Source: Ga0077555 sp963746315
GTDB taxonomy: Bacteria > Pseudomonadota > Alphaproteobacteria > Rhizobiales > Hyphomicrobiaceae
NCBI GenBank assembly: GCA_963746315.1
Contig: CAVVAR010000012.1
Span: 992,001-1,056,000, forward strand
Length of the DNA: 64,000 bases
Direction of reading: 5' to 3'
Shown here: positions 59,668 through 64,000 of the stretch, one piece after another
How positions within the stretch are numbered: the stretch's first letter is position 1
Layout: each line of letters starts with the position of its first letter
The notes under the pieces: model-generated
Databases searched by the model: none
Seen by the model: only the letters and a program-made list of their open reading frames with translations
What the model was told of the DNA's origin: nothing
Program-made: the position numbers and the translations under genes

Positions 59668-60804
59668 TCAAGTGCTGACGGCGACGCCGAATTGCTCGAT
59701 ATCCGGCAAGGGGTTGTCGATGCCGAGGCCGGCGGCGTCCCCCAGCTCGATGTGGCCGTCGACGACGCTCCCGCAGGCACGTGCGATCTCGGAGCGCAGG
59801 GGATTGGGGTTGGCGTCGATCTCGAGTGCCCCGTCGCCGCCGACTGCCGCCAGCAGGTGCGCGGACGCGAGGAGGCCAATGCCGCCGCCGAGGTAGTGCG
59901 GGCAGAAGCGCAGGCCAGCGGTCATGATGCTGCGAGCGAGAGGCAAGCAAGCGGAAAGTCCGCCCCATTTCGCCAGGTCCGGCTGCACGACACCGAGGGT
60001 TCCGGACGCGATGGCTGCTCTGAAGGCGTCGCTGCCCATCACATTCTCCCCCCCAGCAAGGGGCATCCGCGCGGCGACTGAGAGGCGCTTCCACTCCGTC
60101 CAAGGCCGATCGGCGCGCAACGGCTCCTCCAGCCAGTCCAGGTCGAACTCCGCGAGGGCCGGCAGCATTTCCAGCGCATCCTCGATGCTCCAGGCCTGGT
60201 TGGCATCGACCATCATGCGCACACTGCCGCCGAGCCGATCGCGCAGCGCCGTGAGATTTGCGATGTCGCGATCGCGGCCAAATCCGATCTTCAGCTTGAA
60301 GGCCTTGTAGCCAACCGCTTGCTTTTCGGCCGCCAGCTTTTCCGGCTCGGTCGGATTAAGGCCGCTGGCGTAGACGGCGATGCGGCCGCTCCTGCCGCCG
60401 AGATGCTTCCACAGCGGCACGCCCGCGCGCCGGGCGCAAAGGTCATGGAGTGCGGTATCGATGCCGGCGATGGCCTGCGCGAACGGGCCGGGCTCGGCGC
60501 ACTGGATCGCCATGACCGCGGTTGCGGCCGACAGCTTCTGGAAGGCATCCTCGGGGTTGTCGAAAGGCTGTGCCGTAACGAGCGGCGCGAGAATACTCGC
60601 GACGAGACGTGCGCGATGCTCGGCGCCGACGGCGGGGAAGTTGCACCAGACCTCGCCCCAGCCGGCCGCACCGTCACGGTCGGTGGCGCGGACGAGCACC
60701 ATCGGGCGATCCAGCATCAGTCCGAACGAGGTCTGTACCGGTGCTGCGAGAGGCGCGCGAAAGACGAACGCCTTCAGCTCGGCGATCTGCAGGCGGTCGC
60801 TCAT
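59668..60804 (-). CDS. Mandelate racemase/muconate-lactonizing-type enolase-superfamily enzyme
   Basis: The 378-residue protein has the superfamily residues: KxK in AFKLKIGFGRD, the metal ligands Asp in MMVDANQAW, Glu in DWLEEPL and Glu in LAGGENVMGSD, and the His in RFCPHYLGGGIG, as expected for the mandelate racemase subgroup that dehydrates or epimerises sugar acids. Start 60804 was chosen because the conserved domain begins there. It is divergent from an SMP-30-like lactonase gene, so the two could act in the same sugar-acid pathway. Confidence 0.9.
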   Translation of the reverse strand: MSDRLQIAELKAFVFRAPLAAPVQTSFGLMLDRPMVLVRATDRDGAAGWGEVWCNFPAVGAEHRARLVASILAPLVTAQPFDNPEDAFQKLSAATAVMAIQCAEPGPFAQAIAGIDTALHDLCARRAGVPLWKHLGGRSGRIAVYASGLNPTEPEKLAAEKQAVGYKAFKLKIGFGRDRDIANLTALRDRLGGSVRMMVDANQAWSIEDALEMLPALAEFDLDWLEEPLRADRPWTEWKRLSVAARMPLAGGENVMGSDAFRAAIASGTLGVVQPDLAKWGGLSACLPLARSIMTAGLRFCPHYLGGGIGLLASAHLLAAVGGDGALEIDANPNPLRSEIARACGSVVDGHIELGDAAGLGIDNPLPDIEQFGVAVST

Positions 60805-60971
60805 CTCGTTCTCCAGGCGGGCTCGACGGTTGTGTCGGGGACATGCTGCCTCTCGATGGGCTGCCGGGCAATAACGTGCGGCGCCGATGCCGCTGGCACT
60901 GCCTCTGGACGCGGGCGTAGCCTTAGGACCATCCTGCCCGGCCAGGCCGGACTGCTCGCGAGGAGATGCCC

Positions 60972-61925
60972 ATGACCGAGACACCGCTCATTCCACTTTC
61001 CGCCGTCTCGTGGGTCGGCGAGGGGCTGGCCCGGCCCGAATGCGTGCTGACCACGGCTAAGGGCGAGGTGTTCGTCGGCGACCACCATGCGGGAATCGCC
61101 GAGATCGGGAAGCCGAAGCGGCGGATCGTCGGCGCGCCTCCGGGCTTCCTGCCGAACGGCGTGGCGATGACGGCGGGACGCGAGTTCCTCCTGGCGAACC
61201 TGGGACCGCCCGGTGGCGTATGGCGGCTCGACCAGGACTGGCGGCTCTATCCGCATGTCTTCGAGGCGGACGGAGAGCTCCTGCGGGTGTGCAACTTCGT
61301 TGGCGTCGACAAGACGGGTGTCGAGTGGATCTCGGTGTCGACGCGGGCCTATCCGCGCGAGATCTCGTTCCATCCACGTCATGCGGACGGGTTCATCGTG
61401 CGTCGCGATGGCGTGAACGCGCACATCGTGGCCGACGGGATCGGGTTCACGAACGAATGCCGGGTGGACCCGATCGGGCAGTGGCTCTACGTCAACGAGA
61501 CGTGCGCCAAACGCATTTCGAGGTTTCCCGTGAAGGGGCGGGAGCTCGGCAAGCGCGAGACCGTGCACGAGTTCGGACCGGGCGAGTTTCCGGACGGATT
61601 TGCGTTCGACTGCGAGGGGGGCGTGTGGGTCGCGTGTGTTTGCTCGAACCGGCTCATTCGGATCGAGACGAACGGACAGCGCACGCTGATTCTGGACGAC
61701 AGCGATCCGGCGGACGTGGCTTTCGCCGAGGACTACTTCCATACGGGGCGGCGCGGGCGGACGCATATCGAGATCGGCGCGCGGCGCAGCTTGCGCAACA
61801 TCGCGAGCGTGGCGTTCGGCGGCCCCGATCTGAAGACGGTGTATATGGGCAATCTGGCCGGGACGAGCATCGCGACATTCCGTTCGCCGATCGCGGGGGC
61901 CGAGCCGGTGCAGTGGCGATTCTGA
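60972..61925 (+). CDS. SMP-30/gluconolactonase-like beta-propeller protein
   Basis: The 317-residue protein has the propeller blades of the SMP-30 family, with conserved segments VSWVGEGLARPECVLTTAKG, NGVAMTAGREFLLANLGPP, CRVDPIGQWLYVNETCAKR and DGFAFDCEGGVWVACVCSNR. It is probably a cytoplasmic lactonase. ATG 60972 is preferred over ATG 60966 because AGGAG at 60961-60965 is properly spaced only for the former. Confidence 0.88.
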   Translation: MTETPLIPLSAVSWVGEGLARPECVLTTAKGEVFVGDHHAGIAEIGKPKRRIVGAPPGFLPNGVAMTAGREFLLANLGPPGGVWRLDQDWRLYPHVFEADGELLRVCNFVGVDKTGVEWISVSTRAYPREISFHPRHADGFIVRRDGVNAHIVADGIGFTNECRVDPIGQWLYVNETCAKRISRFPVKGRELGKRETVHEFGPGEFPDGFAFDCEGGVWVACVCSNRLIRIETNGQRTLILDDSDPADVAFAEDYFHTGRRGRTHIEIGARRSLRNIASVAFGGPDLKTVYMGNLAGTSIATFRSPIAGAEPVQWRF

Positions 61926-61991
61926 AGATTATTCGAGTGGCGCCGCCTCTGTGCCGGACACCACTCGAGGCTCGGGGAGAGAAAGAGCAGC

Positions 61992-63047
61992 ATGCGCGTC
62001 ATCACGCAAATTCCGAATAACGATCTCAAGGCTGCGCAGGCAGTGGCGCAACTCGCTGAGCGGACGGGCTTCGACTCGGTGATCACGGCCGAGAATGCCC
62101 ATGGGCCGTTCCTGCCGCTTGCGGCAGCGGCGCTGGTGACGGACCGCATACAGCTCGGCACGGCGGTGGCGATGGCCTTTCCGCGCTCGCCGACGATCAT
62201 GGCGCATAACGCGTGGGACGTTCACCTTGCGTCCGGCGGACGCTTTTATCTCGGGCTCGGCGCGCAGGTGAAACAGCACAACGAGCGGCGCTTTGGCATT
62301 CCATGGACGCCGCCGGCGCCGCGCATGCGCGACTACATCGCCGCCATGCGGGCGGTGTGGCACGCGTGGGAAACCGAGACTCCGATCGATTTCCATTCCG
62401 ACACCTACAACCTGACGCTCGTCACGCCGAACTTCTCGCCGAAGCCAAACGGTCTGCCGCGCATTCCGGTATCGATCGCGGCGGTAGGCCCGGCCATGTT
62501 GAAGCTCGGCGGCGAGGTGGCGGACGGGGTGAGGCTGCATCCGTTCTCGACGCGACGCTATCTGGACGAGGTGTCCATCGCGCGTATTTCGGAAGGCCTG
62601 GCGAAGGCTGAGCGAAAACGCGAGAACGTCGAGGTGATCGCGGGCGGGTATGGATTTATAGGCACGGGAAAGGATGCGGAGACCGTGGCCAAGGCGCGCG
62701 CCTACGTGCGCTTTCGCATCGCGTTCTACTGCTCGACACGGGCGTATTGGGATGTGCTGCGGTTGCACGACATGGAATGGCTCGGCGAGAAAGTGAACCC
62801 ACTGCCGCGCGAGGGGCGATGGAGCGAGATGGCCGAGCAGATTCCGGAGGATCTGATCGATCTCTTCGCGACCGTGGTCGACTACGAAGCGCTGCCCGAG
62901 GCGATCGCCAAGCGCTATGGCGGGTCGGCCGATACGGTGCTCCTGCAGATCGGCGCGGAAGAGGACGAGGCGCGCCTCGCCAAGTGCGTGGCCGAGATCC
63001 AGAAGATCCCTTCGCCGTTCAAGGGGTTCGAGACAAGGGCGGTCTAG
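61992..63047 (+). CDS. LLM-class flavin-dependent oxidoreductase (TIGR03617)
   Basis: The 351-residue protein is a luciferase-like TIM-barrel enzyme that uses F420 or reduced flavin. Diagnostic parts are AQLAERTGFDSVITAENAHG, RIQLGTAVAMAFPRSPTIMA, GGRFYLGLGAQVKQHNERRF and IPVSIAAVGPAMLKLGGEVA. It starts 66 bases after the lactonase gene on the same strand. The substrate is not known. Confidence 0.93.
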   Translation: MRVITQIPNNDLKAAQAVAQLAERTGFDSVITAENAHGPFLPLAAAALVTDRIQLGTAVAMAFPRSPTIMAHNAWDVHLASGGRFYLGLGAQVKQHNERRFGIPWTPPAPRMRDYIAAMRAVWHAWETETPIDFHSDTYNLTLVTPNFSPKPNGLPRIPVSIAAVGPAMLKLGGEVADGVRLHPFSTRRYLDEVSIARISEGLAKAERKRENVEVIAGGYGFIGTGKDAETVAKARAYVRFRIAFYCSTRAYWDVLRLHDMEWLGEKVNPLPREGRWSEMAEQIPEDLIDLFATVVDYEALPEAIAKRYGGSADTVLLQIGAEEDEARLAKCVAEIQKIPSPFKGFETRAV

Positions 63048-63184
63048 GTTGCGGTCGTGGCCATGCTGCGGAGCTTTTATTCGCGATCGGGTGTCGGCTT
63101 TGCCTTGGAGCAAACGTCCTTGTGGCGGACCCTGTGATCCAAGCGGTTCACCACGACTTCTCGAGAACCCGAGCGAGGTACGCC

Positions 63185-63664
63185 ATGGCCACGGCCAAGA
63201 ACACCATCTGCGTGTGGTACGACAAGGAGGCCGAGGCTGCGGCCCGGTTCTACGCCAGCACCTTCCCCGACAGTCAGGTGACGGCGGTACATCGAGCCCC
63301 GGGCGACTACCCCTCGGGCAAGGCGGGCGATGTGCTGACGGTCGAGTTTTCCGTCTGCGGCGTGCGCTGTCTCGGGCTCAACGGCGGGGCCGCATTCAAG
63401 CACAGCGAAGCATTCTCGTTTCAGATCGCCACCGACGATCAGGAAGAGACCGATCGCTACTGGAACGCCATCGTGGGCAACGGCGGCCAGGAGAGCGCGT
63501 GCGGCTGGTGCAAGGACAAGTGGGGCATCTCGTGGCAAATCACGCCCCGCGTCCTGACGGAAGCCTTGGCTGCGGGTGGCGTGGAGGCTAGGCGTGCGTT
63601 CAAAGCCATGATGACGATGCGAAAGATCGACGGCGCCGCCATCGAAGCGGCACGGCGGGGCTGA
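63185..63664 (+). CDS. VOC/PhnB-like glyoxalase-fold protein
   Basis: The 159-residue protein has the VOC fold of the PhnB/3-demethylubiquinone methyltransferase-like family: EAEAAARFYASTFPDSQVTA, GDVLTVEFSVCGVRCLGLNG, FSFQIATDDQEETDRYWNAI, CGWCKDKWGISWQITPRVL. These proteins bind small molecules or metals; the role here is unknown. A hairpin terminator follows at 63681-63707. Confidence 0.9.
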   Translation: MATAKNTICVWYDKEAEAAARFYASTFPDSQVTAVHRAPGDYPSGKAGDVLTVEFSVCGVRCLGLNGGAAFKHSEAFSFQIATDDQEETDRYWNAIVGNGGQESACGWCKDKWGISWQITPRVLTEALAAGGVEARRAFKAMMTMRKIDGAAIEAARRG

Positions 63665-63680
63665 CGCCTGACGCACTAAA

Positions 63681-63707
63681 AAGGGCCGGACAACGCGCCC
63701 GGCCCTT
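63681..63707. terminator. Bidirectional intrinsic terminator
   Basis: AAGGGCCGG (63681-63689) pairs with CCGGCCCTT (63699-63707) around a nine-base loop. It lies between two converging genes and has A/T bases at both stem ends, so it can stop transcripts from the VOC gene and from the OmpW-type gene. Confidence 0.75.
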
Positions 63708-63732
63708 AGCTGCTCCCCCACGAAGCAGAAGC

Positions 63733-64000
63733 CTACTTGAGCGGCTCGTAGCTACTGCGGCGGCCGAAGATGTCATCGAGGTTGAAGCGATAGCCGAGGC
63801 CGGCCGAGACGATCAGCGGGTCGAGATCGACCTTGGCGACAATGTCGCCGCCGGTGACGGCCGAGTTGCGCCATGTGGCTGTCGTGTCGAGCCACGTCTT
63901 CTTGACGTCGGCATTCAGGTACCAGCCGTTGCCCATTGCGACATCGACGCCAGCCTGGATGGTCACACCGAAGGCGCCATCGATGTCGACGCTCGTCGCC
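63733..64000 (-). CDS. OmpW-type outer-membrane porin, C-terminal part
   Basis: The gene runs out of the window, leaving about 88 C-terminal residues. They show alternating outer-membrane beta strands (VTIQAGVDVAMGNGWYLNAD, VKKTWLDTTATWRN, VDLDPLIVSAGLGYRF) that match OmpW, a small eight-stranded barrel for hydrophobic molecules. The protein ends with a short extra tail (NLDDIFGRRSSYEPLK) after the usual terminal YRF, which is uncommon for the family because the final aromatic residue normally serves as insertion signal. Confidence 0.82.
   Translation of the reverse strand, partial: ATSVDIDGAFGVTIQAGVDVAMGNGWYLNADVKKTWLDTTATWRNSAVTGGDIVAKVDLDPLIVSAGLGYRFNLDDIFGRRSSYEPLK

Overview
The window looks like chromosomal DNA of a high-GC alphaproteobacterium, most likely of the order Hyphomicrobiales (Rhizobiales). 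The main reason is gene order: a FeuN-like small periplasmic protein, feuP, feuQ, ccmI-ccmE-ccmF-ccmH, degP, a second two-component system and glnE follow one another as in rhizobia. CtaD, an FNR/FixK-type regulator, a RcGTA-like particle cluster and a possible rhizobial lipid A oxidase agree with this. I saw no tRNA, rRNA, CRISPR array, integrase or transposase.

Positions 1-16802 hold a nearly complete structural cluster of the Rhodobacter gene-transfer-agent (GTA) type, all on the plus strand: terminase (cut by the window edge), portal, prohead protease, HK97 capsid, head-tail connectors, tail tube, tail chaperones, a short tape measure, distal tail protein, hub, NlpC/P60 peptidase, the very large tail protein, and a lysis protein. 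It has three departures from a plain GTA. The portal gene carries a C-terminal extension that looks like a polymorphic toxin and is followed by a candidate immunity gene. That pair is followed by a decayed second copy of part of the portal gene. Short palindromic elements lie within this area, two of them in frame inside the portal gene. A DUF378 membrane-protein gene also sits in reverse orientation inside the tail genes, and the lysis gene combines two wall hydrolases with a holin-like tail that has its own internal start.

Positions 16871-35450 hold the conserved block: FeuN-like protein and FeuPQ, cytochrome c maturation, a trypsin-like exported protease, DegP, a response regulator and histidine kinase overlapping glnE, then an EF-hand protein, an ECF sigma factor, a probable anti-sigma factor and a periplasmic metal-sensor-like protein. 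Both ccmF and the sigma gene are interrupted by a single extra base, and both breaks fall in the same 10-mer.

Positions 35488-53899 hold pepN, a DapA-family aldolase, a DnaJ-type chaperone, an MsbA-like ABC exporter, two adjacent 2-oxoglutarate/iron oxygenases with an outer-membrane barrel protein, a ctaD-DUF2244-hemN unit divergent from an FNR-type regulator across a perfect FNR box, a MotA/OmpA-type pair, suhB, DUF1272 and an acetyltransferase.

Positions 53906-64000 hold small-molecule metabolism: a methyltransferase, an unknown protein, RidA, gamma-glutamyltransferase, an alpha/beta hydrolase, a PLP sulfhydrylase, an enolase-superfamily enzyme, an SMP-30-like lactonase, an LLM oxidoreductase, a VOC protein, and the end of an OmpW-type porin cut by the window edge.
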